Assembly: GCA_017562135.1 (NCBI GenBank)
Contig: QEYB01001013.1
Coordinates: 62,001 to 126,000 of the forward strand
Direction: 5' to 3'
Source: Dipylidium caninum
Taxonomy: Eukaryota > Platyhelminthes > Cestoda > Cyclophyllidea > Dipylidiidae
DNA: 64,000 bases
This document shows, piece after piece, positions 37,031-48,706 of the stretch. Each line of letters starts with the position of its first letter. The stretch's first letter is position 1. The notes under the pieces are model-generated. The model saw only the letters and a program-made list of their open reading frames with translations, was not told the DNA's origin and made no database searches. Both the position numbers and the translations under genes were made by a program.

Positions 37031-38616
37031 CAGCAGCCGGTTAAACGCATAAGCGTCAAAATCGTAGTAAGCGCATTCTACACTTCGAATCTACATGAAG
37101 TGAGAGAAACAAATCAATCTATGAAATGCACATTCAGAAGGGTGTTGAAGAACTACATCCGCTCTAATGTGTTTTTCTCCTTATACCTTTATATTCTAAG
37201 TAATAAATGCTAAAAATAGCGTGGTGTTTAAAATTTTTCAAATTAAAATCGCATGTCTACATAGAACGGAAGCTTAGGATTTCTTGAGATCGCGGCCGCT
37301 AGAATTTACAGCGACAATGCTGATTGGCACCAAAAGTAGGTGGTCGCAAGAACAGAGATTCAATATTTTATAAATTTTACCTGTGTATATTTCTGAACGC
37401 CCCCGATGAGGAAAATCCTCCTCTATCTGTCCGATGAAAATACTCTAATGTTAATTGCAAAAAGCAAAAAATGCACTTCTTTACGGTAATTTAAAAAAAA
37501 ATAGAATTTCCTTAAGGTAATTGCTCAGTCCTCTACCTCAAAAGCCATGTTAGCCTTCTTTTTAGGTGGAGACACTTGAAGTGTTAGCAAGTGCATAAAT
37601 GTCACACATGCGTGCAGATAATAAATTATATGTCGCCAAGATGGGTCCGAAGCCTTCGTGGCTGTAATCAAGACTTTGTCAATTAAACTAGTTGTTTACT
37701 GTCACAATGGTTCTAATAATTATTTGGATTTCCGACTCAATTGCCTGTATGTTATGGCCTACGAGGTCTATCGAAAATCGGACTGTTTATGAATTTTTCC
37801 GGACCTTGAGGTTTGGCCATGGAAAATAATGACCTGGGACCTGTATTTGAATCAGTCCCGATGTTCACAGACCTGATATGACATCTCCGACGAAAAATCT
37901 TAGTGACGCAAGTTTTATTTGAGACACTTCTAAATCATCTTATTTGGTAACCGATAGCGATAATTAACGTTATATTTATTTTAACTCTATTGAATCTGAA
38001 CCCATTTGTAATAAATATATTTACGGTTGGAAATAAGCTCGATTACGCATTGAGATATGCGCTTCCGGTATCACACCGATTGGTGACTGAGTATTTGAAC
38101 GTCAGTTATGGCTATAACCATTGACCGTTGTTTATGTGGCTTTGTGGGGGTGTTAAAGCCTCTCAGTACATGTAAGAAAGGTGGTTAACTGTCGAGAGGA
38201 CCGTCAAATACCTCGCGCAAATGATTACATATATGTGCCTCCAAAGTCCTCAATAACCAGGGTTAACTCGCTAAGCAGTGCAACAGCTTCAGACAGAGTA
38301 TAAGTATACACAATTTAATTTGCGCCATCTCACCACAGCACCACCGTTGTACCTTCGGTTAGAGATTTTCAAAACCTACAACGGAACAACCATCTACTCC
38401 GAGGTAATGGGCCCATCCGAATTAACTACGCTCAAAATGTCTATATTTTCTGAATTTTGGAATATCACAGCATTCAAGTCTATTTTAGAGCCATTTCAAA
38501 TTAAAATTTCCACCAGAGATCCTAAACTGTTGCCTTATGCTTCATACCATTATAGTAACTTAGCTAAAGTATAGAGTTCGTTTTTTCATTATCGTAGACT
38601 TGTATGTTTTGATCCA
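37031..38616. other. Intergenic region between MUS81 and the astacin gene
   Basis: AT-rich. An open frame at 38278-38574 (98 codons) reads protein-like (YLRLEIFKTYNGTTIYSEV) but begins without an ATG and has no clear family, so it is left uncalled. Nothing else recognised. Confidence 0.35.
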
Positions 38617-41600
38617 ATGTGGATCATTTGGATAGTCTTCCTGGCGATAGTAGAAAAAATTACAGAAGGCGGTGAGATACTGACGCGCATCAGGAAAGCC
38701 GCAATCCCTGTCAATGCTATTTCGTGGCCCGGTGGAATTATCCCTTACATCATCGATGAATCTGTCTTCGGTAATTTAGGCATTTGGTTATTTCAACGCA
38801 TATTCAACTATAACATTTCCCAAAGAGGTTATTGCAACGCTACTACTTTTTTTCCGTAGATTCCTTGAAATAAACTTTTAACATTTAACATTGCTTTCAC
38901 ACATATCCACTACCTCCGTTAACAGTCATGTTTCCAATTACGATTCATTTTATAAGAAAAGGAGGAATTCGAGCACTTAAATACAGCCATCGAAACTTGG
39001 AACAATGAAACTTGTATTCAACTTCGTCCGCATCGACCGGGTGACAGACACTGGGTCCGTATAACGGACGGGAAAAGGTAAAATTGAAACGAAACATAAA
39101 TCTGATGTGGTTATATGCCGTGTATGAATTAAAACGGCAATTATTACTTAATTCAGCTGTTTTTCCGAGTACATGGGATTCAAAGGGGTTCCAGGGGAGC
39201 AAAAAGTTACCCTCTCTAGGAATGGTTGTCGTTTCGTAAGTTATTCTGTATATAAAGTTTAGAATCTCAAGGTAGTATCAATAAGGGTACATTAGTGGCT
39301 TTAGCTTCGCCATTCAATGGCGTGGAGGATAGAAAATACTCATGTTAAACTGGTAGAGACATTTGTTAATGGATTATCTTTAAAAGTATTTTGTGTTTCG
39401 TCCCTTATTAGTATGGACTATTTTTGCATGAGCTTGGCCACGTAATAGGCCTCGACCATGAGCATGTTCGAGCTGACCGAGATGTTTACCTCAATGTTGA
39501 TGTTGCTGTCGTACCCGGGAAATACAAGTCATTTTTCACCAGAAAATCCAAAGAACAACTCAGAACGTATGATTCGCCCTACGATCTTCAATCCATTATG
39601 CATTATGGTAGTTCGGTTAGCTCATTTTCCTTTTTTATTAGAGTTTTGAATACCTGTGTATCTACTTTTTGTTTTGTTCAATCTGTTCCGATCACTAGTG
39701 TTCTGTATTTGCGTCAATCACTTGACGGCCTGTAGGTATATAGACCTAGGGCATAAAAACTCTGCAACACGATTTCTGTTTCCGACACATTTTTTAATAG
39801 AACTTCTCCCATTGAGAAGTAGCCATGACTTGCTCTCTACATTATTTTTATAAACTCTACTCCGGTAATTGGCCTATACTCACGGCTGTTGTCACCTTAA
39901 CCAGTCGTTTTCCGTCTTTGCTGGCAAAACAGCGATTGATGTAAAAGATTGGAAAGTACGTCATATTTTGAGGGACGTCTATACAAAGGAGATATCATTT
40001 TGGGATGCAAGGCTTGTAAATCTTCATTATCATTGCGAAGGTTAGTGATACTATGGGCTAAGTTGACTCATCACTGCAATATTTAACATTTACTTTTGAC
40101 CTAGATAAATGCGCTCATGTTCGGCCTACCTGTTTGTTCCCAGGATATGTTGACAAGTTTTGCAAATGTCAAACCCCCTCAGGTACATGTTTCTTTTTTA
40201 ATATTCTGTACCGTTAGTATTTTTTACCTAACCTACTTCGCATTGGCATACTCATTTACCCCTAGAATTTTCTCGACGTCGTTGTGTGGATATTCACGGG
40301 ACACGTTCGTGCGCAAAACTTGCTAACAAACTCGAATGTTACCGAAATGCAAGTTTTATGAGTGTTTACTGTCGTCAAACTTGTGGATTTTGTTACAAGG
40401 ATGAACTAATCGATGTAGTGAAATCTCCTACTGAGTGGGTATCGCCGCTTACCCAGACATCTTAGCAAGCTATTGACCTCTTACATATACTTAAAAGTTT
40501 AGTTTGAATTTAAAATGAATTCTGTTTACTTATTCTATGTGTACTGGAGCAACTGTCTCTATCCGTATTTATTAGTCTAACTCTTCTGATTTTCGTAATT
40601 TCTACTCGTACCTTAGATACATCTTTCATGGGTCTTAAGTGTAGTATAACAGAAGTTATTTTATTCTTCTGAGTTGAAATTTAATGTAGCACTGTTATTT
40701 CATGTCATTTTTTATCAACAAATGTTTTAATAAATGCGGACTTTTGAGAATAACGGTTTCTTTGGTCGGCTCTCCTGTTTCTCTGCTTCGTTCTTTAATT
40801 AACAATTAACTTCTCTGGTGTTGAATGTTTTCCATTCCTTTTCTCAAAGATGCAAAGATCGACATGAAAATTGTGTTGGTTGGTCCACTGTGGGCCACTG
40901 TAAAAAGACGGTAAGTTACATGAAAATGATGTGTCCTGCGAGCTGCGGATTTTGTAATACCACAAGGAACGAGAGAACCGGAACTGTTGAATGCAAAGAC
41001 CTCTACATGTACCCTTCTGATTGTGAGGTTTGGGCCAAAGAAGGGAAATGTGAAAGTAATAAATTATGGATGCACTATAACTGTGGCAAATCCTGCGGTC
41101 TCTGTGGCAAATCAAAATGGTATGTCCGATTTCATTCTAAATTGTATTAATAGTTCTGCCACCTTGATAATAATTAATGGGAATGCAGAGGCTTTTTGTC
41201 AGCAGCTTTCTTCAATCCGGTTGTTGTCGTTTGCGGTTTTATTTAGAGCATTTGCATACATTAGAATTGCCTAAATCACGTTTCCCTTTTAGTGATCGTC
41301 TTATTAGCTTCATCTTGGCCCATTTCCCACCTATCGTCCTGTATTTCTTTTCCGCAAAGCTTATAATTGAAATTATTGTTACACAAGAATCGTGAGATTT
41401 TATCTTAAAGATTAGTCGAATCATGTAATTTCTTCCCGGTCAGAAAGTTACAAATTATTGTCAAGTTGACTGACTACATCTGCATCGTCAAAGTCCGCAT
41501 GAGTCATTGCCATTCTAGTCATGAGCACACCACCGGTTCACTATATCACAGCTATTTTATATCAACGAGGTTGTCTGTAATCCTCACTTCATCACCGTCG

Positions 41601-42399
41601 CAGGTCTCCACAGAATATTACTACACCTTCTCCGAGTACAAATTGGGAAGGCATGACACAGAAGTCTCGTACCTGTAAGGATAACTACGGAACACTCAAT
41701 TGTAAGGCGTTGGCTTCTCGACATATGTGCTCCACGCACAGGTTCTGGATGAAGAGGCAGTGTGAAGTAACCTGTGGATACTGCTCCATGGATATTAATG
41801 CAGTAGCAGCTGGTATGCTCTTTCATCATTGATTCTCATTATGTTTGGATCTTACCTGAACTGGGTAGCACTTGTGAAAAAAAGTTGAATAAATGGCCGG
41901 TAGAGGGATGTAAATAGGAATAGGGTCGCGTATAAGAAACCTGAAATAATCAAAAACGCCACATAGAGGAGCTACTTCCTCACCTGTACTGGATTTAATG
42001 TCATTATTTTTTATATTTGCAAACAGATGGAAATAAAAGTGTTAATTCAACGATGAGGCATTTGAACGGGAATGAAGAGATGGCGTCTCTTTCATTAGCA
42101 TGCAGAAACGGTGATCCGCCGGATAGGTGTCCGAAGTACCGCGCTTATTGTAAAGACCTTGAGACCTTTATAAAGTGCCCTAACGTCTGTAATAACTGTG
42201 GTACGTTACCCTCGTTCCATTGAAATTTTGAAGTCTGTGCACCCTTTAGATGCAACTTAATGTGTGTGGACGTTTTGTAGGCGCATGCGAAGACACATCA
42301 GTGGCGTGCGAAGCCTTGAAACGCAATGGGTATTGCAAGTATTATGCAAGTTCCACCATTCCAATTTGCCGTAAGATGTGCGGCGCCTGTGTTGAGTGA
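38617..42399 (+). CDS. Secreted astacin metalloprotease with about six ShKT modules
   Basis: Extracellular zinc endopeptidase of the astacin (M12A) family. The start MWIIWIVFLAIVEKITEG is a signal peptide. A short propeptide leads to AISWPGGIIPYIID, then EHLNTAIETWNNETCIQLRP, CFSEYMGFKGVPG, and the full zinc motif HELGHVIGLDHEHVRADRD (39424). The Met-turn IMHYGSS (39596) continues after an intron with SFSVFAGKTAIDVKDW and ends at HYHC (about 40015). A Cys-rich EGF-like exon (40105-40181) follows. Then come ShKT modules at about 40278, 40852, 40996, 41660, 42098 and 42285, each with six Cys and endings such as CPASCGFC, CGKSCGLC, CEVTCGYC and CRKMCGAC; stop at 42399. Some exon joins between modules (40440-40850, 41120-41600) are not settled. 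It could be two genes if transcription breaks in the 40440-40850 gap. Confidence 0.85.
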
Positions 42400-43122
42400 C
42401 CTACATAAATTTAATTTTCTTTCGTTCAACTGCTGTTTACGGAGTAAATAGAGATATCGTAATCCGCTTATGTCTCCTGGCAAATGGTTTGGCGATTTCC
42501 TAAGATTGGTTGCATTGGAACTGGAATTTTGTCCAGGAGCAATATTGTGTTTGCGATGAGTTAGCTGCTGCCGTCCTGAGCGTTTTGACACCTGAATTGC
42601 AGATGATAAATGCGCGAAGTCTGTTGAATCAAACGAAGGCTGTGGTTTGCATTTGGTTCAGGTTTTGAAGAAAGCGCTGAATCTAAGACGCGAGCGGCGG
42701 CGCTGATTGTAGGGGCTGTACGTTCTATGTTAGCCTGAGGCCAATAGGGTGTTTTTTGGCTTCATTGGTAAGTGCGACTAAATTTGGATGTCGAGATTTG
42801 GAATGAAGGAAAAAAAAATAGCGTAATCTGAACGGATAAGTATTGCATAGCAGCCGCGGACCCAACTGGTAATAGGATGATAATATACGCAGAATAAAAG
42901 TCGTGAGAAGATGCAGAAACATTAATAATTGTGAAGTGTATCAGAGATGTGATTTCGCAATTTTGCACAACTTTATGTTTCTATGGCTTCTAGCAGAACG
43001 ACGTAAAATTTTAACATAATTTTTATGAATATTTATCAAGTCACAATTTTTTATAATATACCGCTTTGTGCAAAAACGATGCGAACAAGACTCCACCAAT
43101 CGTCGACCAATAGCATAGTGGT
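42400..43122. other. Intergenic region between the astacin gene and MRPS24
   Basis: No coding signal recognised; several short frames on the minus strand overlap each other and show no family resemblance. It should contain the MRPS24 promoter. Confidence 0.4.
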
Positions 43123-43655
43123 ATGCAGTCTTCCTTGGTTGGGTCAAAATGCCACACTGTGGCACTTTGGCGCTTTTTGACGATCCACACAACAGTTTCC
43201 ATATGTAAGAATACTCGATCGGGGGTGGTTCGTAGAACGCGGAATATGTCAGAACCGCTAACTTATGAAAAAGCAAAGAAACCCCATCAGATTGGTGTTC
43301 TTAAGTCTTGGAACTCGTGGAACACTGCAAATCTCAATGACGAAATTGAATACACGGGAGTTCTAACATGGCACGATGCCCTTATTCGTTTATTCATACA
43401 AGGCACCTTCCCAACCTACATACTCAGCGAGGTAGGGCCTCTAAAAACGTTACTTCTTTTTCGTAGATTATAGTTCGTCGACAAGCTAATGTGGTCCATA
43501 TATGTTTTAATTTATCAAATCGACTCTCTTCTCATGAGATATACTTCCTTACCGCGTATGGTGAGCAGATGCTCTCCTACCTTCTGCGCTCGCCCGTAAA
43601 AATTGAATCAAGGATGATTCTACACCCAAAAGAAGTCATATTCCGATATATTTAA
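43123..43655 (+). CDS. MRPS24: Mitochondrial small-subunit ribosomal protein uS3m/MRPS24
   Basis: Protein of the mitochondrial small ribosomal subunit. Two exons, 43123-43431 and 43467-43655, give 165 residues, close to the usual length. Family features are SICKNTRSG, PLTYEKAKKPHQIGVLKSWN, GTFPTYILSE at the exon end, and after a 35-base intron IIVRRQANVVHICFNLS, HEIYFLTAYGEQMLSYLLRS and the ending KEVIFRYI. The N-terminal part is basic with few acidic residues, as expected for a mitochondrial presequence. The gene converges with RTF1, 236 bases between stops. Confidence 0.92.
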
Positions 43656-43803
43656 ACTTTGTGTGCAATACACGATTTGTGCATTCGTTTTCGTTACTTA
43701 TTTGCTTCAGGAGCCAATGTCCAGTCCCATCTACATGGCATGTAATACCTCGTATCCTCTGTGAATATGCCTTTACAAACAAGAATTCCAGCTAATAGCA
43801 ATT

Positions 43804-43809
43804 AATAAA
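43804..43809 (+). terminator. Possible polyadenylation signal of MRPS24
   Basis: AATAAA 148 bases after the MRPS24 stop in an AT-rich stretch just before the RTF1 3' end. Motif only. Confidence 0.35.
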
Positions 43810-43891
43810 ACTTCTTATGTCATTTACTATAGGTCCAAATATCATGAAACGTCTATAGATCATTAACAAACTGTACAGATTCCAGCATTGT

Positions 43892-46426
43892 CTATATAAG
43901 ACCTCTACGTCTCTTGTATTCTTGGAGGTTGAGGAATCGGCGATTTGCTTTGTCGCCGCTAGTGTGAGTCACACTACCACTCGCCGCGAATCCATGTTTA
44001 GGTACAACCGGGGTTGGGGTGGACCGATGGATTTTCGAATCATGCCCATCGAGGTTTGTTCCATCACTGCTAGTGCCCAATTCAACGCGGATATCTATCT
44101 CAAAGTCGTGAATATCGTGCAACGATTCTTCTGGAGGTTTCTTTGGTTGAGAGCTAGCCGTCTGAAACGTATCCTGTGAGTTCACATGAGACTTAGATTC
44201 AGATTGTAGTTTCATTGGACTAGCATCCTTTGACGTTTGTACACCATCTACTTCCTCGTCAATTTTACCATTCTGAAAGAGATAACATGAGAGGGAAATC
44301 AGGAAAACAAGTCTAATGCTATTACCCTTAAACTTCTAAGGCGCTCCAAATAACTTTTGCTCGCTATCACGGGCTTAGATTGAATTCGTGTGAATGGATC
44401 GGCCTCACGTGAATTTGCCATTTCCCTAGCTTCTTTCAGGATGGCCTCTTCGGCATGTTTCAGAGACAGAGCCCGATTCCGTTGATTAATGGAAGAAATA
44501 GCCTTAAAACCAATAGTTCTACGGCGTTCGAGTCGCTCAGCCTGTGTTTCCAATTCATCCAACTCCATATCAATCCGGCGGATGGTTCCTGTATCGTTGC
44601 TTTCACTCGCCATCTCACGCTGTTTCAATAGTTCTGCTTTCCTTAATGCAAAATTAATTGGAGTTTTTTGGAAACGCTTTTTGGACTGGATGATCTAAAA
44701 TTATCAGTAAGATATGTAAACTTTGGTAAAAGGAAGCTAACTAAAATATCTACGTGTGACAAAAATGGCAAAAATACGTATGCAGATTGTACTAACCTGC
44801 TCAACTACACGCTCGTCACTGATGGGATTTGTTAAATAATTGTGAATTTCAGCGGTTTTTTGCTCTATGAAAGACGTTGTAGGCGGTTTAATACCGGCTT
44901 CGTTGGAATACTTTTTCCAGCTCTCAAATTCAACGGGTAAAAAGTCCGAATTTGAGACAAACATAAGACGAAAGGTATGTTGATCCTTGCCCAGTCGAAT
45001 AACGATGCCTTTGTTTGTTCTAAAAGTATGTTAGGGAATTTGAAGGAAAAGCAGTTAGATCAGGTAAACTTTTAAACTGGAAATCACGACGAAATAATCA
45101 ATTAAAATTATTTACCTTGTCTTACCCAACTCATAAGGTTTGGCCATTTCCTTAACGTCAATAATCTCACCGCACCGATAAACGGGAATATTTCGGCACT
45201 GGCCGATATGAATGCGGACAAAACATCCCTTTACTAAATTCTGTAAATGAAAGGATAAGAACACAAACGACAAAATGCACGTAGGCAGATATATGGGAAA
45301 AAATAACCTACATCAAAGAATGGCATGTGAACCCACTTTTCCAGTTTGAAACGTGATAATCTGATTTTTGACAACTGTTCAAGCGTTGTTATATATTCTA
45401 CATCCGGTGATCTGCTGCGGCCGCGATCGTTATCACTTAAGTCACTCGAATGAGCAGAAGATGATCTCGAATAACTTGAAAAACTAACAATGAGAATTCA
45501 CGAGAGTTAATTTAAAATAGTTGAACCAAACCATTGTCATAAAACTTCCCAAATCAACAATTTGTAGTTACCTTCTTCGTTTCTGTGCAGATTGTTCATT
45601 CGCAAAATGACTCGAATCAGATTCAGAGGACGAACTAGAGTATACACGTCGGGAATGTCTAGACTGCAAATGACTTGCAGTCTTTTCTTCATCCGAACCA
45701 GAATAAGTGGTTTCCTTCTTATTTTTCAACTCTTTCCGGCGGTCTGCAAGTTCCTGTAACCGTTTAGACCGTCCCTCCTGAATAAACATTAATCGGGTCG
45801 GAAAACATGTACCTTTTGCATGGCTAGTGTGAGTTTACGGTCCCTTAGACCAATTTTAACTGATCCATCCTCGGAACTACTGCCCTGGTCGCTATCTGAA
45901 CTATATACATTGGCGTACGCTGAGTTTTTCTTAAGTGGTTTGGAGACTCCTTCCCCAGAAGAATGGCGCGAACCTTCCCTATTGGCGCGCTCAGCCTTTT
46001 CCTTTTCCTTCTTCTCCTTTAGCCTCTTTTTCACATCTCTCCGAATCTACATAAACAATAATTTGTAGATTTATGATGAAACCTTCATTGCTTCACGACG
46101 CTCACTCCTACGGTATAGTTCCTCTTCTCTTTCTTCTCACTCATTTTCAGCAGACGTTGTTTGTCCTCCTCACCACCATATAAATCATCATCCAACCCAT
46201 CATCTTCGTCGTCATCGAATGCATCACTAGGAATCTCTCCTTCTTCAGGATCGCTTGAACGATTTTCAAGACGGGGCCTTTTCTTTTTGGAACCTTTCTT
46301 TGAAAACGACCACTAAATACGACCAAATATAAGATAGAAAAGAGGATACAAATACAGTAAAATATATATTACCACATCAACGTCCGAAGAGTCGGAGGAG
46401 GACATAGTGAACCTAGGGTTCGACAT
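43892..46426 (-). CDS. RTF1: RTF1, Paf1-complex transcription elongation factor
   Basis: Nuclear factor that couples elongating RNA polymerase II to histone H2B ubiquitination. The start [18 protein letters not shown] at 46426 opens an acidic, Ser-rich region ([20 protein letters not shown]), followed by Lys/Glu-rich exons (45789-46034 and 45568-45789). The Plus3 domain spans about 45420-44740: [59 protein letters not shown] and [18 protein letters not shown] coiled-coil exon (44299-44628) ends [17 protein letters not shown], as in the family. The last exon ends [16 protein letters not shown], the conserved RTF1 C terminus. It is head to head with the DNAJC25-like gene, 546 bases between start codons. 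Confidence 0.92.
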
Positions 46427-46972
46427 CTCCAGCAACCTAAAAGTGTACTCATCGAAAGATCAATTCAAACAATATTACCTAAAATGGCTTTTAAAAGTTA
46501 CTTCAGACTGTGCAGATCGTCTTTTTAAAAAGCGTGTATTGTAATATCGTGCTGGGTGGGACAACGAATGAGTTAGTAACGGCGTCAATTACTGATTTGT
46601 TGTTAAGGCGTATCATTTTCGTTCTGGTAGGTATCTCTGTACTAACTAAGTACACTTTTACTTGATTGCAATCATTGTACCATATGAAATCGGTTTTATA
46701 ATGCTCGCAATTCACACCATTTTTTCTGTAATATGGTTATGCCTTGCTTTTTGTTAACAGTCGTTTAACACGCATATTTCTTGATTTTTCCAATTTGCAT
46801 CGAAGTTTGGACACCTTGTTTACCCATGAAATAAATCAACACAATAATGATATACTTCACTATTGGTTAGATTTCTTAATTTCAGGAATTCTCACTTCGT
46901 GATTCCTAATTTTTCTCCCTTTTAGCCATTCATGCAATGGCTTTCGTTCATAGGCCGCGACCTTTTGAATAA

Positions 46973-48574
46973 ATGCTGTGCGCCCTGCTTGTTTTTTTTC
47001 TCCTCCTTTGCCCTGCTTGTGGCCAAGTGGAAGGAATTTATTGTGGAAGACAAACTTGCTTTGACGGTACGTGCAATTTGTTTTCTCTTAAGATTTGTAC
47101 ATAGAGTAGCTCCTCTCACATCGTTTTCTTATTAGTCATTTATCTATGTAAATGTACCTAGATGTTGTAGGTGAAGTGTGACTTGCCTCATAAGTTCATA
47201 GTTAAAATTAATTGTGATCGTTTCTTGGAACCGATTTTTTCGGGCCAGATTAGATGCTGTTTTTTGCCATTGACCGTTGTTTTTATTTACACACCGTTTT
47301 TACCACTTACCAGCCACCAACGCTCTAGCATGTAATTTTTCATACTCTCGATTGCATACTTGTTTATCTGCTTGTCCTTCCATTGTCGATCAAAATTTAC
47401 TTTTCTATTTAACTCCAAGTCTGAATCTTCTTGTTGTAGTTCTGAAACTTAGTCGTGATGCCGACATTGTCGAAGTTCAACGAGCCTACCATGTCCTTGC
47501 TAAAGAGCATCATCCCGACAAAAAAAAGACTCCCGAGGATAAAGTTAAAGCTGAAGAAATTTTTCGACTTATTGCGACAGCGTATGAGGTGCGCGTTTCT
47601 CATTTCCGTTTGAGTGGCTTGAAACAAAGATTTTACGTGACCCGGAACAAAGGCAGGAATATGAATACATGCTCGACAATCCGAGTGAAATGTACTATCA
47701 TTACTACCGATATTATAAACGGCGTTATTCCCCCAAGGTGGATGTTCGACTTGTTTTCCTATCAACTATTTTAATTTTTTCTGCAATTCAGGTAAGCATA
47801 CGTATTTGTTCCTGAAAAGTAAACATAATCTAATCTTGTAGTATGTAAGTCAGAAAACAAAGCATGATCAAGCACTTATCTATCTCCTACGGGATCCAAA
47901 GTATCGCAATAAGGCGAAGGAACAAGCGATCGCTTCAAAGCGTTTTCAGATAAATAGACAAAATTTGGGCCACAAGCTTTCGAGAGACGAGATAAAGGCT
48001 CATGAAGAAGAGGTTATTCGGTCCATTATAGCCGAGAATTTTGACGTTAGGTATTGCGTTACATTTGCGTCATTTTACTCCCTCATTGAGCTGAATTGTT
48101 CATTTGTGTGTTTTCAGAGGTGACTGTGGGCCACCAAGTATTCGCAAAACTCTCGTTGTACAACTTGTTGTATTGCCTTATCGTATCGTGTGCTATGTCT
48201 GTTGGGTTCTGCGATGGACCCTTCTTTTTGGGCTCCTACGGCGACCCTACGGGTCCAAAGAAAAGGAATATCTGACGCGATGGCGGCTAGGTTATACTCA
48301 GACTCGATGGGATAGTTTTGACGAGGAGAAGAAAGCCTATTTCAATCGCCTTGAATTGTGGGACCTCAATAAATTTCAGGTATCTACGTTATAACTTTGT
48401 TACTTCAATTGTTATAAGTAGCAGATCCGTGACTGATACTTTAAGGCTTACAAGGAATGCATGAAGGAAGAAATGCGCGTTCGATCGGCTGAGGATACCA
48501 ATCAGAAACGCTATCGACGGTACGTTAAACGTTATGGCGCACCAGTTACAAATGTCGCCGATTCTGAACTTTAA
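46973..48574 (+). CDS. DNAJC25: DNAJC25-like membrane DnaJ protein
   Basis: J-domain co-chaperone anchored in the ER membrane. The correct first exon is read from ATG 46973: MLCALLVFFLLLCPACGQVE is a signal peptide, followed by GIYCGRQTCFD. After an intron (donor GTACGT at about 47067) the J domain continues with VLKLSRDADIVEVQRAYHVL and the HPD motif (KEHHPDKKK). Then come YEYMLDNPSEMYYHYYRYYK, PKVDVRLVFLSTIL (membrane segment), YVSQKTKHDQALIYLLRDP, a second hydrophobic region VLPYRIVCYVCWVLRWTLLF, and FNRLELWDLNKFQ; the end is APVTNVADSEL. The order equals that of vertebrate DNAJC25. It probably stimulates Hsp70/BiP; the client is unknown. Confidence 0.9.
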
Positions 48575-48700
48575 AATATCTTCAATGATCTCTCTTCTGT
48601 GTTCTTTTGCTATGTCGTCATCCCGTTTTGTACATTCTCCATGACCGGCTTTTATTACCACTGCTACTATCAAATATCTTGTTTTGTATTTTATAATTGA

Positions 48701-48706
48701 AATAAA
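48701..48706 (+). terminator. Likely polyadenylation signal of the DNAJC25-like gene
   Basis: AATAAA lies 126 bases after the stop codon, with no other candidate nearer. Confidence 0.45.

Noticed and set aside
38278..38574. 98-codon open frame upstream of the astacin gene
   Set aside because: Protein-like composition, but no ATG at its start, no clear splice partners and no recognised family; could be an unrecognised exon.
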